From NCBI GenBank assembly GCA_958295755.1, contig OY282367.1, positions 1,182,022 to 1,246,021 on the forward strand: a stretch of DNA of 64,000 bases, written 5' to 3'. This document shows positions 34,505 to 43,729 of this stretch, in pieces. This DNA is from an uncultured Acidimicrobiales bacterium (GTDB taxonomy: Bacteria > Actinomycetota > Acidimicrobiia > Acidimicrobiales > Hopanoidiivorantaceae). How positions within the stretch are numbered: position 1 is the first letter of the stretch; each line of letters starts with the position of its first letter. The position numbers and the translations under genes were made by a program. Under the pieces are notes generated by a model. It was not told the DNA's origin and did not search any database. It saw only the letters and a list, made by a program, of their open reading frames with translations.

Positions 34505-34993
34505 TTAGTCCCTATCTTCCTCTAAAGCCGCCAACAGCTTCACAGGAGTATCTTTCGGGCTGATCTTATAGAACGCTTCGGCGATCTTTCCGTCTTCGTC
34601 AATTAGAAACGCCGAACGCACTATCCCCAAAAAGCTACGCCCGTAAAGTTTCTTCTCTCGCCACACGCCAAAAGCTTCAGCAATTTCATGCCCTGGGTCG
34701 CTAAGCAAGGTAAACCCAAGCGAATGCTTGTCATCAAACTTTTTCTGCTTGGCAGGCGCATCTCCGCTGATGCCTACGATGGCAGTTGTCTTAGAGTCCA
34801 ACTTTTCAGTAGCCATGTCACGCATGCCACAAGCCTGATTAGTTCAACCGGGCGTAAGAGCCTTCGGATAGAAGAAAACCATAAGCTTGCGCCCAGCAAA
34901 ATCCGAAAGCGTAACCTCGTTCTCGTTCTGATCCAGCAACTTGAAAGCCGGTGCCGCATCACCTCTACCTAGAGCTTTAGGAGTTTTAGCCAT
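34505..34993 (-). CDS. bcp: Bcp/PrxQ-type peroxiredoxin with in-frame TGA: probable selenoprotein
   Basis: 162 residues if TGA at 34846-34844 is read as selenocysteine. The N-terminus from ATG 34993 reads MAKTPKALGRGDAAPAFKLL, then SDFAGRKLMVFFYPKALTPG, then TGA at position 50, then TNQACGMRDM. In ordinary Bcp the TGA position is the peroxidatic cysteine (TPGCT), and Cys55 fits the resolving cysteine. The rest is intact through GISGDAPAKQKKF, GLFxLLSD-like FTLLSDPGHEIAEAFGV and FLIDEDGKI. A SECIS-like stem-loop follows the TGA. The start overlaps the S9 peptidase gene by 8 bp. The alternative is a single-base nonsense mutation or error. Confidence 0.85.
34809..34830 (-). promoter_or_regulatory. 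Candidate bacterial SECIS element in bcp
   Basis: On the minus-strand mRNA, GTGGCATG (34830-34823) pairs with CATGGCTAC (34817-34809) leaving one bulged G: eight pairs (one G-U) around the five-base loop CGTGA. The loop starts 21 nt after the UGA, and its second base is G. Both fit the published bacterial SECIS pattern (16-37 nt spacing, G among the first two loop bases). Pairing was done by eye. Confidence 0.7.
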
Positions 34994-37190
34994 GTTCAGA
35001 GTTTAGGCGTAAATGATTGAACTCAGGATCGGCAGCATCGGCGGCATCGAAACCAAAAATCTGTCCGAAGAAAGAGAGTTCAGCTTCTTGGGCGGCAATC
35101 TGAGAAGCGGCATTTCGAAAGCCGTGTCCTTCGTCGGCAAAAGTGAGATAGGCATAGGGCAAGTCTTGCTTCTTGAGAGCTTCTACCATCACTTCTGCCT
35201 GTTGTGGTGGAACGACTTTGTCTAGAAGTCCTTGAAGTATGAGCATCGGACACGACAACTTCTCCACATGGTGTATCGGCGACCGCTCTACATAAGTAGA
35301 TCGATCGTCAGGATAAGGGCCGACAAGTCGATCTAGATAACGGCACTCGAACTTGTGAGTGTCGCGAGCCAAGGCTTCAAGATCGGCTATCCCATAGCGG
35401 CTCACGCCTGCTGCGAAGATGTCGTGGAATGTAAGAGCGCAAAGCACGCTGTAACCACCGGCACTGCCGCCTCTGATAGCGAGGCGTTGCGGATCGACAT
35501 CGCCTCTGTCGCAGAGATAGCGGGCCGCTGCGATGCAGTCTTTTACATCTGCTATGCCCCAAAGTTGGTCTAGGGAGTTGCGGTATTGTCGCCCGTAGCC
35601 AGTGCTGCCCCGATAGTCCACATCCACTACGGCAAAACCTCGGCTAGTCCAATATCGGCGGCTCCAAGAAAGCTCTTGTCGAGCAGCTCCAGTGGGGCCT
35701 CCATGTGCCATCACAATCAAAGGCGCAAGGGTGCCTTCAGGGCTTGTTGCTTCTGGATGTGCCGGAGCGAAATAAAGAGCATGAGCGACTGTGGTACTAC
35801 CTGAATCACCACTGCCTGAATCACTACTGCCTGTTGCGAAGGTAATTATTTCTGGGGGTGGAAAAAACTCTGCGGCAAAATGTGGCCCCGATGCAGGTCG
35901 TATGACTTCTTTTACAACGCCGCCTCCCTTTTTTGTGAGTAACACGATCTCTGGGCTCATGTCCCACCTACCCATAAGGGCAACTACTCCATCTCGCCAA
36001 GCTCGCACCGAAGCAAGCGAAGAACATTCACTAAACACCACCCCCGCCCCGAAATGAAGCTCGTCTAGCGCATGCCGTGTGGCAGCCCAAACAAGACCTG
36101 TCTTGGTATGGGCATAGCGCGACTGCCCGAAAACCCAAGGCGGCACTTGAATTTCAGCATTGCTATGCTCCAGTAGCTTGCGAGGGGCTGTCGCTCCGCT
36201 AAGAGAAAACTCACTCATCCACAGACAAGACCAACCACCTCTGTCTGATACAAAAGTAAGAACATCGCCATTCCACTCAGGTTGAAACACCCATTCCTCG
36301 CCCAGCTCGCCGCCTACCTCACTGCCTAGCTCGCCGTCGCCGGCTCCATCTAGGTCTCCGCTGGGCAAGCTACTTTCTTTGCCCGCCAAACAACGTGCGT
36401 TAGATACTTCGCTCTCACATAACTCCCCCACCCAAAGATTGGTGTTGTTCCAAGGCATGTCAGGTAAGTCCCAACTCAGCCAAGCCAAATGCTTGCCGTC
36501 TGGGGAAGGTCGCGGCGCAGCATAGAAATCCGACCCGCTTACCAATGTAACAATTTCGCCCGAACCAGAAGTTGCCACACACGCAATCTCATTGGTGGGC
36601 CTAATCTCAGTGGGCACAGTAGCTTCTTCAGAATCCTGTTCTCCATCCTCCGACTCTGTTTCATCGTGGGGATCGCGATGGCGCTCACGAACACATATAA
36701 GCCACCTGCCGTCCGGAGAGAGCCGCATATCTGCCCAGCGGTCAGCAAAGCCTTCTTCGTTTTGAGTCAGAACGACCGGATCTGCTAACTCGCCGCTTTC
36801 GCTGCCCTTGTCATGCACTGCAATCTTTCGCAGGCACTCGTCATCGCTGTAGTAACACACTCCCCCTTCAGCCCACCAGGCTCCTCCACCGTATTCATGC
36901 ACACGGGTTCGCACATTCACATCAGACGGAGTGGCTTGAAACGCCTCGCCGTCGCCCCTACCCCCAACACCACTACCCCCAACATCACTGCCTACAACAC
37001 CACTACCCCCAACATCGCTGCCCCCAACACAGAGATGCATAATCACCGTGCGGCCTGTGGAAGGCCGATGCTCCGACCACCAAAGGCAATCTCCGTCTGG
37101 CACAACATCCCCCACGCTGACAGTGCCCTCTGAAATCACTCGAGCCGTTATCGGCGACGGCCATTCCCCGTAGGGACGAATTTCGGTCAT
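34986..37190 (-). CDS. S9-family peptidase (prolyl oligopeptidase/acylaminoacyl-peptidase type)
   Basis: 734 residues. The N-terminal two-thirds form a beta-propeller-like region with repeated strand motifs (for example RLSPDGRWLICVRE, PSPDGKHLAWLSWD). The C-terminal alpha/beta hydrolase has the nucleophile Ser576 in RGGSAGGYS, Asp in GLLDKVVPP and His in DEGHGFRNA. It has no signal peptide, so it is cytoplasmic. A Gly/Ser/Val-rich repetitive loop near residues 53-80 comes from a short DNA repeat at 36961-37025. It is in the same run as the aminotransferase upstream and bcp downstream. Confidence 0.93.
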   Translation of the reverse strand: MTEIRPYGEWPSPITARVISEGTVSVGDVVPDGDCLWWSEHRPSTGRTVIMHLCVGGSDVGGSGVVGSDVGGSGVGGRGDGEAFQATPSDVNVRTRVHEYGGGAWWAEGGVCYYSDDECLRKIAVHDKGSESGELADPVVLTQNEEGFADRWADMRLSPDGRWLICVRERHRDPHDETESEDGEQDSEEATVPTEIRPTNEIACVATSGSGEIVTLVSGSDFYAAPRPSPDGKHLAWLSWDLPDMPWNNTNLWVGELCESEVSNARCLAGKESSLPSGDLDGAGDGELGSEVGGELGEEWVFQPEWNGDVLTFVSDRGGWSCLWMSEFSLSGATAPRKLLEHSNAEIQVPPWVFGQSRYAHTKTGLVWAATRHALDELHFGAGVVFSECSSLASVRAWRDGVVALMGRWDMSPEIVLLTKKGGGVVKEVIRPASGPHFAAEFFPPPEIITFATGSSDSGSGDSGSTTVAHALYFAPAHPEATSPEGTLAPLIVMAHGGPTGAARQELSWSRRYWTSRGFAVVDVDYRGSTGYGRQYRNSLDQLWGIADVKDCIAAARYLCDRGDVDPQRLAIRGGSAGGYSVLCALTFHDIFAAGVSRYGIADLEALARDTHKFECRYLDRLVGPYPDDRSTYVERSPIHHVEKLSCPMLILQGLLDKVVPPQQAEVMVEALKKQDLPYAYLTFADEGHGFRNAASQIAAQEAELSFFGQIFGFDAADAADPEFNHLRLNSEHG

Positions 37191-37209
37191 CCCCTAAGCA
37201 AGCTCCCCT

Positions 37210-38442
37210 TTAAGCAAGCTTCTCTCTAAGCAAGGCAGCGAGCCTGCCGATCCCCTCAGCTAGAAAATCATCTCCCAAAGCAAACGAGAATCGCCCATAT
37301 CCAGGGGCACCGAACGCCTCGCCTGCTACGAAAGCTATCTTGGCCTCCTCCAACACGATGTCTGAGAGTTGCAAAGTAGTCTCCACTTTCCTGCCAGCCA
37401 AAGTCTGCCCTAACACGCCTTCAAACGAAGGAAAGGCATAAAATGCCCCTTCGGGTTCCATGCAGCTCACGCCTTCTATGGCACTCAGCCGCTCGTGCAT
37501 CATCTGACGGCGTCGGTCAAACGCTATCCGCATCTCAGCCACGGCATCTAGCGACCCCGACACAGCAACCAGAGCCGCTCGTTGTGCAACATTTGACATA
37601 TTGGAAGTCTGGTGCGACTGCAAAGTAGTAGCCAACTTCACTACCTCTGGCGGGGCTATGAGCCAGCCAATGCGCCAGCCTGTCATGGCATAGGTCTTGG
37701 CCACTCCGTTTACGATCACGCAACGTTCACGCACTTCGGGAACTTCTGTGGGCATGGAATAGTGCCTATGGTCGCCATAAACGAGGTGCTCGTATATCTC
37801 ATCGGTTAGCACCCAAATGTCGTGCTCAGCGGCCCACTTGCCAATAGCTACAATCTCGTCTCTGGAATATACCGCACCCGTAGGATTAGAAGGCGACACG
37901 AATATAAGTGCCTTTGTACGCGGCGTGCGGGAAGCCTCCAGCTGCTCCACGCTCACCCGAAATCCGCTCGTGTCATCAGCCAAGACCTCCACAGGCACTC
38001 CCCCGCAAAGACGCACAGGCTCAGGGTAAGTCGTCCAATAGGGTGCCGGTAGCAGCACCTCATCGCCAGGATTCAACAACGCAGCGCAGGCATTATAGAC
38101 AGCATGCTTGCCGCCACATGTCACCACCACATCAGTCGGCTTTACCTCCAGCCCAGAATCTCGTAGCGTCTTGTGGGCGATAGCTTCGCGCAGCTCCATC
38201 AGCCCCGCAGCAGGGGTGTAGCCATGGTTGCGAGGATCTCGACAAGCCTCCACAGCTGCTTCCACGATGTAGTCAGGCGTGGGAAAATCGGGCTCTCCTG
38301 CCGCAAATCCGATCACATTTTCTCCAGCCGCCCGCAACGCCTTAGCTTTGGCGTCGGTAGCTAAAGTCGCCGACGGCGAAATCGCCCCAACCCGTTCAGA
38401 AAGACTGCTCGCCATATCTCTTGCCATAATTTCTCTTGCCAT
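37210..38442 (-). CDS. Aspartate/aromatic aminotransferase family (PLP, class I)
   Basis: 410 residues. It has the class I aspartate aminotransferase start [31 protein letters not shown], the substrate-loop [26 protein letters not shown] and the PLP lysine (about 249) in [16 protein letters not shown]. These motifs match the AspC/aspartate (prephenate) transaminase subgroup. The start is ambiguous: ATG 38442, 38427 and 38418 are all in frame because a 15-bp unit is duplicated there. It is the first gene of a minus-strand run into the S9 peptidase. Confidence 0.93.
   Translation of the reverse strand: MAREIMARDMASSLSERVGAISPSATLATDAKAKALRAAGENVIGFAAGEPDFPTPDYIVEAAVEACRDPRNHGYTPAAGLMELREAIAHKTLRDSGLEVKPTDVVVTCGGKHAVYNACAALLNPGDEVLLPAPYWTTYPEPVRLCGGVPVEVLADDTSGFRVSVEQLEASRTPRTKALIFVSPSNPTGAVYSRDEIVAIGKWAAEHDIWVLTDEIYEHLVYGDHRHYSMPTEVPEVRERCVIVNGVAKTYAMTGWRIGWLIAPPEVVKLATTLQSHQTSNMSNVAQRAALVAVSGSLDAVAEMRIAFDRRRQMMHERLSAIEGVSCMEPEGAFYAFPSFEGVLGQTLAGRKVETTLQLSDIVLEEAKIAFVAGEAFGAPGYGRFSFALGDDFLAEGIGRLAALLREKLA
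38413..38442 (-). repeat. 15-bp duplication carrying the aminotransferase start codon
   Basis: On the minus strand ATGGCAAGAGAAATT (38442-38428) is followed by ATGGCAAGAGATATG (38427-38413). Each unit begins with an in-frame ATG, so the gene has duplicate start codons. Confidence 0.85.
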
Positions 38443-38465
38443 ACATTCAGTATGCCTTGCTAGCT

Positions 38466-38522
38466 AGCTAGTATCAGTCAGCTAGTATCAACCAGCTAGT
38501 ACCAGATCAGCCAGCTAGTATC
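38466..38522. repeat. Repeated AGCTAGTATC motif upstream of the aminotransferase
   Basis: AGCTAGTATC occurs at 38466-38475, 38480-38489 and 38513-38522, with the variant AGCTAGTACC at 38494-38503. The first intervals are 14 bp and the last is 19 bp. It occupies the spacer between the phosphohexomutase end and the aminotransferase start, so it could lie in the aminotransferase promoter region. Confidence 0.85.
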
Positions 38523-38557
38523 TGCCAGTTGCCTAGTTGCGGGCAATCTCCAACTAC

Positions 38558-39982
38558 TTATAACTTCTCTATCTGCTCGCATAACTCTTCAAGTCGGCCA
38601 GCGCAATCGGTAACAGACTCCAGATTGATGCGCAGCAGTGGCTCAGTGTTGGATGAACGGACATTGAACCACCAGCTACCTACATCTATGCTCAACCCGT
38701 CTATGCGTTCTTGGGGGTAGGCACTGTAAATTTCTGCCAAGTGCTCTAAGACTTCGCTGGTGTCTGCCACCGAGATATTGTGCTCACCAGAAGCAACATA
38801 ACGTTGACTGGCTTCGCGGAGCTGGCTCAAAGACTGGCCAGTTATGCACATATGCTCTAGCAACACTAGGGCGGCGATTATGCCTGAGTCGGCTCGGTAG
38901 TTGTCGGCGAAATAGAAGTGGCCTGAGTGTTCGCCAGCAAATGCTGCCTGTGTTTCGGCCATCTGCTTTTTGATGTGAGAGTGGCCCACTCGTGTGCAGA
39001 TAGCATTGCCGCCTAACTCGGTTACGATTTCTGGTACTGCTCGTGAGCAGACTGCACTATAGAGCACTGTTGCGCCAGGATTGCGAGCCAACACTGAGTT
39101 AGCAAGAATGCTCAAGGCAATGGATCCAGACAAAGCTGTTGCCTGTTCGTCTACAAAAAACACGCGGTCGCCATCACCGTCAAAAGCTATCCCCACATCG
39201 GCTCCTAGCTGGCTTACACGCTTTTGAAGATCAGCGAGGTTGCTAGCGTCTAGCGGATCTGCAGGATGATTTGGAAATGTTCCGTCAAGTTCGGGGTATA
39301 GAAAATCCACCATAAAGGGCAAGTCTTCCAATACAGCCGGAGCCACGAGACCTCCCATGCCGTTGGCGCAATCCACCACCACTTTGAGAGGCTTGAGGTT
39401 TGACATATCCACAAATGAGCGAGCATGCACCACGAATTCTTCTAATATATTTGCCCTTGATATTTTGCCGCTGACGATATGCCCCGAAACCTCTGGCGCG
39501 ACTCCAGCAGCAAGCTCTTTCACCCGTTCCAGCCCTGTCCCCATGCCGATGGGAACCGCTTGTCTATGACACGCCTTGATGCCGTTGTAGGCAGCTGGAT
39601 TGTGTGAGGCAGTGAAGACGACCCCAGGAGCATCTAGCCAGCCGCTTGCAAAATATAACATGTCGGTAGAGATGAGGCCAAGGTCGACAATATCTAAACC
39701 TTGCGCCGCTACTTGCGCGATAAAAGCTTGTGACAGCTCTTCGCCACTCTCGCGCATATCTCGCCCGCATAGCACCTTCGTAACCGCAGGGTCTTTCTCT
39801 TTCCAAAAACGCGCGAACGCCGCCCCGAACCTTGCTGCTAGCTCAACATTTAGATGCTCTGGCACAATTCCGCGAATGTCATAGGACTTCACGATTTTGT
39901 CTAGAGCGGCTTCTAAATCTTTCACAGTGCTAAATCCTTCACAGGCAACCTTCATAGTGCTAAATCTTTTAAAGGGCCTCAT
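38558..39982 (-). CDS. Phosphomannomutase/phosphoglucomutase
   Basis: 474 residues of the alpha-D-phosphohexomutase superfamily, interconverting hexose 1- and 6-phosphates for sugar-nucleotide synthesis. It has KSYDIRGIVPEHL (32-44), the phosphoserine loop FTASHNPAAYNG (Ser126), the metal loop FDGDGDR (267-273) and the C-terminal phosphate-binding RSSNTEPLLRINLE. The start is uncertain: ATG 39982 overlaps the glycosyltransferase gene by 14 bp, but ATG 39955 and GTG 39925 lie in a duplicated 16-bp motif 30 bp apart. The first conserved residue is near 33, so later starts remain possible. Confidence 0.94.
   Translation of the reverse strand: MRPFKRFSTMKVACEGFSTVKDLEAALDKIVKSYDIRGIVPEHLNVELAARFGAAFARFWKEKDPAVTKVLCGRDMRESGEELSQAFIAQVAAQGLDIVDLGLISTDMLYFASGWLDAPGVVFTASHNPAAYNGIKACHRQAVPIGMGTGLERVKELAAGVAPEVSGHIVSGKISRANILEEFVVHARSFVDMSNLKPLKVVVDCANGMGGLVAPAVLEDLPFMVDFLYPELDGTFPNHPADPLDASNLADLQKRVSQLGADVGIAFDGDGDRVFFVDEQATALSGSIALSILANSVLARNPGATVLYSAVCSRAVPEIVTELGGNAICTRVGHSHIKKQMAETQAAFAGEHSGHFYFADNYRADSGIIAALVLLEHMCITGQSLSQLREASQRYVASGEHNISVADTSEVLEHLAEIYSAYPQERIDGLSIDVGSWWFNVRSSNTEPLLRINLESVTDCAGRLEELCEQIEKL
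39921..39966 (-). repeat. 30-bp-period repeat at the phosphohexomutase start
   Basis: TTCACAGTGCTAAATC (39921-39936) and TTCATAGTGCTAAATC (39951-39966) on the plus strand are one base apart in sequence. On the coding strand the copies carry GTG (39925) and ATG (39955), both in frame. Confidence 0.8.
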
Positions 39983-40664
39983 CCTTGCGGTATGTGCCTT
40001 TGCGAGACCTGCGGGCTATCCGCATTGAATCGCGAAGTGTAGTAAAGCCGTCTCGCATAGCTCGCACAGTAGACGCCTCTCGCTTCTCAGCAACCACATC
40101 GATAGTTTCAAATCGCACCCCCCAGCTTTTCATTATGAAAAAAATCTCTATATCAAAAGCAAACCGATTCATGCCGACAACCGAAAAAATCTGTTTTGCC
40201 AAACTGCCTTCAAAGGCTTTGATGCCGCATTGGGTGTCGTAGTCTTCACTGAGTAGCCTGCGGGTGTACCATTTGATGAGCCTGCTACCAGCTTTGCGGA
40301 TGGCTGTGCCTGTGTCTATTTTGCGCTGACCGACACAAACCTTTGCCCCTCTCCGCACCGCTGCCACAACCTCTTGAATGACTTCTGGCCCGTATGAGAG
40401 ATCCACATCGGTAAAAACCACAACCTCGCCGTTTGCCGCCAAAATTCCTGCCCTGACTGCTGCGCCTTTGCCTTTGTTTCGTTTGAATTCAATTACCAAA
40501 TCAGCTTGGCTCGCCTCTTTGGCTGTTTGGTCTTTTGAGCCATCATCAACCACGATTATCTCTAGTGGGTCATAGGGTAACTCAGCACGCAACCGAGCAA
40601 CGCTGTCTCCTACAATCCCTGCGGCATTGTAGGCAGGCAGAACAATAGTGACAGATGGGGTCAC
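39969..40664 (-). CDS. GT2 polyprenyl-phosphate glycosyltransferase
   Basis: 231 residues, single GT-A domain with no transmembrane segment. Motifs: VTIVLPAYNAAGIVGDSV, IIVVDDGSKDQT, KGKGAAVRAGILAANGEVVV, the DXD in FTDVDLSYG, and CGIKAFEGSLAKQIF near the C-terminus. This matches dolichyl-phosphate mannose/glucose synthase-type enzymes, which make polyprenyl-P-sugar donors used by membrane GT-C transferases. The neighbouring 1010-residue membrane protein could be such a user. It is 10 bp downstream of that gene. Confidence 0.92.
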   Translation of the reverse strand: MTPSVTIVLPAYNAAGIVGDSVARLRAELPYDPLEIIVVDDGSKDQTAKEASQADLVIEFKRNKGKGAAVRAGILAANGEVVVFTDVDLSYGPEVIQEVVAAVRRGAKVCVGQRKIDTGTAIRKAGSRLIKWYTRRLLSEDYDTQCGIKAFEGSLAKQIFSVVGMNRFAFDIEIFFIMKSWGVRFETIDVVAEKREASTVRAMRDGFTTLRDSMRIARRSRKGTYRKDEAL

Positions 40665-40674
40665 AAATACAGGT

Positions 40675-43600
40675 TTAGCGACGGGTCTTCCGCACCCTCA
40701 CAGGGTTCCTCCCCCAAGGAATCGCAGAGGGTTTCCATAGGAGTAGCGCAATGATCAACACACCTGCACCGGTGAGCGTGTACGCCAAGATATCTACGGG
40801 AGTCTGGCCGTAACTCAGCGTTACATTTTCAGAAGTGGGGATTACTACCATGAGGTTCGGGGCTACCCGCCAAGGTCCGTCTGCGCCAGAAGCTTGCCAG
40901 TTGGGAAAATAGGAAGTTTTCACCAGGACTGGATATCCAGTCCTGTCTACCGAGAAAGAGATGCTGTCGTCAGAGGTCCCTATGTTGCTCACTTCCACAG
41001 AAGGCAGCGCCTTGCGTGGAAGATTCTGCTCTCCTGGCGATACCCTTGCCCACTGCTCAGGCCCCGAAGCTGCTGGAAATACAGAATGGTCACCGCTGTT
41101 GTAGAAAATGGCCGAGTGTGGTAGCCAGTCTTCTTGTCCATTCCCGATTCCGTTCCAGACAACAGGCTCATACTCCAACGAGGTCACCAGCTCGGTGTCT
41201 TCTACTAGGAAGATCGTCCAAGGTCCAGACACGGCTATCTCGGTGAGGTCCCGATGGGCACGGGCATCTGCGACGATGCTTTCAGAAATAGCCATGTAAT
41301 ATCGTGCCCCCAGAAGCTGCAAGTGCTCCACACCACGGGCAACATCCACCGGGCTATAGATATTGAGATCGCCGTATTGGATCGGCCTCATCGCACGGCT
41401 CGGCCCCACTGATAACTCTGACTGGTTCAAGAAATGATAAGGCACCGTGGCAGACGACTCGAAATAAAGCCCTTCCATGGAATCAATGCACCCGTCGCTC
41501 CAATATGGCAACAGCATAGGTGCCATCGGTGTGCCATATTCACCCAGGACGTCTCTGTCGTACTCCCACATGGCTCTGCCGCAGCCATAGTCTTGTCCCA
41601 CATTCCTCATGGTCTGTAACATCTCTGAGTATTCGCGATATCCCGCTTTAGCTTCATAGCCTGTGAAGTTATATCTAGCCCAAATGGGCGCGACAGTGAA
41701 GGCTTCTTTATCGTTCTTATGTGTGAACTGATACATATGCCACTTCCAGCCGAAACCGGGAGGTTTGAAAGCATAATATGGTTTGTTCTCTCTGGTCGGC
41801 AAACCGTTCTCGTCCAAGACAGGATTTCCGTCCATCTCTTCCGCCTCTATTTCCACAAAGCCTCCTTCTCCGAACCACCCCAAGGCTCGAAGCGGCGTGG
41901 CCAGTGACACAAAAAATACCAGCGACACCACCAGCACACCCACAGCCACAAGCTCTCTGCCCGACCTCTCGCTGAGGCGGTAGATGCGTAGCCAATGCTG
42001 AACCAACTCTACGCCTGCGAATGTCAAGCCGCCCCAAGCCAGCAGCCTTATGAGTGTGGAAAACTCACCAGCCAGCCGTTCAGCTTCTGAGCTGCTCGTT
42101 GAAATGAAAGTCTGGATACTCCATTCAGCGAAACCGCTACCAAAATAGCTGTCTATGGCATAAATAGCTGCCAGTGCGCCAACAACAGCAAAGGAGCCGT
42201 AATAGATATAGTCTCCGAATTTGCCATAGAACTTCTTCATGGGATCGGTAATGTATCTGCCTAAGTGTCGCAGCAGAATAATAGCCAGCCAAGCTATCAG
42301 AAGCATCAGGTCTAACAAGAGAGGCAAAGCTAGATTCAACAAAAGGATAACCAGCCCCACCAATGTCACGCCATAGATAAGAATGTCGTACCACTTCAAG
42401 GCGAGCTCCCTGCCAGCCGTCTCCTGTGTTGCTTCTTCCCTCACTCCTTCGGCAAATAAGCCTCGCATATTTCTGCCAAAGAGCCGCCAAATAAGAACAG
42501 CAACCCCCAAGGCTGCTAGTAGCCAGAGAGATATGCTGTAAAACGGCGTAAGACGGGCATTCCACAGCCGACCCCCGGGTAGTCGCAACCATCTAAACGC
42601 GCTCGCCCATAAAACGAGATTGCCGATCAAGAACCAACCCAGCCTGATCCGATAAATAATCGTGGCTGTTGCTCCGGCAGCTGCCAGCACAATCATCCAT
42701 CGCCAGTTGTCTTGAAAAAGTATTTCCCAATAAAATCCCGTTCGATCCCAGCCCATATCGTTGAAATAGTCGCGCCTTGCCCAAAACGGCAGAGCCCAAA
42801 AAGCTCCTAGCAGCCCCGCCAACGGAAGCACTACAGCAAACCATCTTGCGGCAGCTCCTCTATTCTTGTGAACCAACACCAAGATCAGCAGTCCGCCAAG
42901 CACAAAAAACGCCATGATGAGATGGCAAAGCCCTACTAGGGCAATGGTTATCGCCCCCACGATCCTGTAACCACCCTTGTGAATTCCGTGGTAGGCAATT
43001 CCAAAAGCCAGAAATGATAGCGACAAAGCGATTACTGAGGCAAACTCGCCCGCCAGCAGAGATGTGAGATTGCCTCCCCAGATGTGAGTGTGGATACCCA
43101 CCGTCTCGCCCCGCGCTCCAAGGTCGTTAAACAAAAACGGCAAGGTAGCCAAAGCAAACAAAGCTGGCATCGGAAACCTCAGCCGCATGAGTCGAGCGCA
43201 CGCCCAAGCCGCTACAGGTAGTAGCACAGCCCCCGACACCGCCACCATCTTGAACGCCACACCATAGGAGATCAAGGGCAAATACGACAAAAACACGATA
43301 GCCAGATACGGAACGACCATGTAGAAATGAAAAGCCGGAAAACCCGCATACCAGTCGGGTGCCCAGCCTGTCAGACGCCCCCATGACCACATGTGATCCT
43401 TCAGGTATTGAGGCCCCCAAACATGTGCTCCCATATCGCCGCCTGTGGGCGTATTATTTCGGAATATAAGGTGAGGCTGCAGCTGCAAGAATACGAAAGC
43501 TGCGCTACCTACTACAAGAATGATCCCCACCACCCAAGGCAATGCCCCAAATGTCTCTCGCTCTTTACCAGAAGGCTTTTCAGACAAATTGGCTAGCGAA

Positions 43601-43707
43601 ACCTCTGCTGTACTCTCTTTCTGCTTCTTAGACTTGCTCGCCAGGAAGCTCTTGATGGCATGTTTATCCTCCGCTCCTTGACGGAGGGCTTTCCTGAGAC
43701 GTTTCAT
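40675..43707 (-). CDS. Large polytopic membrane protein, possible GT-C glycosyltransferase
   Basis: 1010 residues. The first 55 or so are cytoplasmic and Lys-rich. About a dozen or more hydrophobic segments follow (first near residues 54-74), interspersed with a long external region after residue 640 or so. Early loop RNNTPTGGDMGAHVWGPQYL and APDWYAGFPAFHFYM resemble the substrate loop of actinobacterial GT-C-type membrane proteins of the 6-pyruvoyl-tetrahydropterin-synthase-related annotation. Context (polyprenyl-P-sugar synthase directly downstream, phosphohexomutase next) supports cell-envelope glycan synthesis. The sugar and acceptor are unknown. Confidence 0.7.
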   Translation of the reverse strand: MKRLRKALRQGAEDKHAIKSFLASKSKKQKESTAEVSLANLSEKPSGKERETFGALPWVVGIILVVGSAAFVFLQLQPHLIFRNNTPTGGDMGAHVWGPQYLKDHMWSWGRLTGWAPDWYAGFPAFHFYMVVPYLAIVFLSYLPLISYGVAFKMVAVSGAVLLPVAAWACARLMRLRFPMPALFALATLPFLFNDLGARGETVGIHTHIWGGNLTSLLAGEFASVIALSLSFLAFGIAYHGIHKGGYRIVGAITIALVGLCHLIMAFFVLGGLLILVLVHKNRGAAARWFAVVLPLAGLLGAFWALPFWARRDYFNDMGWDRTGFYWEILFQDNWRWMIVLAAAGATATIIYRIRLGWFLIGNLVLWASAFRWLRLPGGRLWNARLTPFYSISLWLLAALGVAVLIWRLFGRNMRGLFAEGVREEATQETAGRELALKWYDILIYGVTLVGLVILLLNLALPLLLDLMLLIAWLAIILLRHLGRYITDPMKKFYGKFGDYIYYGSFAVVGALAAIYAIDSYFGSGFAEWSIQTFISTSSSEAERLAGEFSTLIRLLAWGGLTFAGVELVQHWLRIYRLSERSGRELVAVGVLVVSLVFFVSLATPLRALGWFGEGGFVEIEAEEMDGNPVLDENGLPTRENKPYYAFKPPGFGWKWHMYQFTHKNDKEAFTVAPIWARYNFTGYEAKAGYREYSEMLQTMRNVGQDYGCGRAMWEYDRDVLGEYGTPMAPMLLPYWSDGCIDSMEGLYFESSATVPYHFLNQSELSVGPSRAMRPIQYGDLNIYSPVDVARGVEHLQLLGARYYMAISESIVADARAHRDLTEIAVSGPWTIFLVEDTELVTSLEYEPVVWNGIGNGQEDWLPHSAIFYNSGDHSVFPAASGPEQWARVSPGEQNLPRKALPSVEVSNIGTSDDSISFSVDRTGYPVLVKTSYFPNWQASGADGPWRVAPNLMVVIPTSENVTLSYGQTPVDILAYTLTGAGVLIIALLLWKPSAIPWGRNPVRVRKTRR

Positions 43708-43729
43708 GCGATGTCGTGTAAAGAGTTAA

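Noticed and set aside
34505-34825. Reading the peroxiredoxin as a short intact gene starting at ATG 34825
   Set aside because: This would omit the whole N-terminal half of the thioredoxin fold, which is encoded in frame directly upstream, separated only by the TGA.
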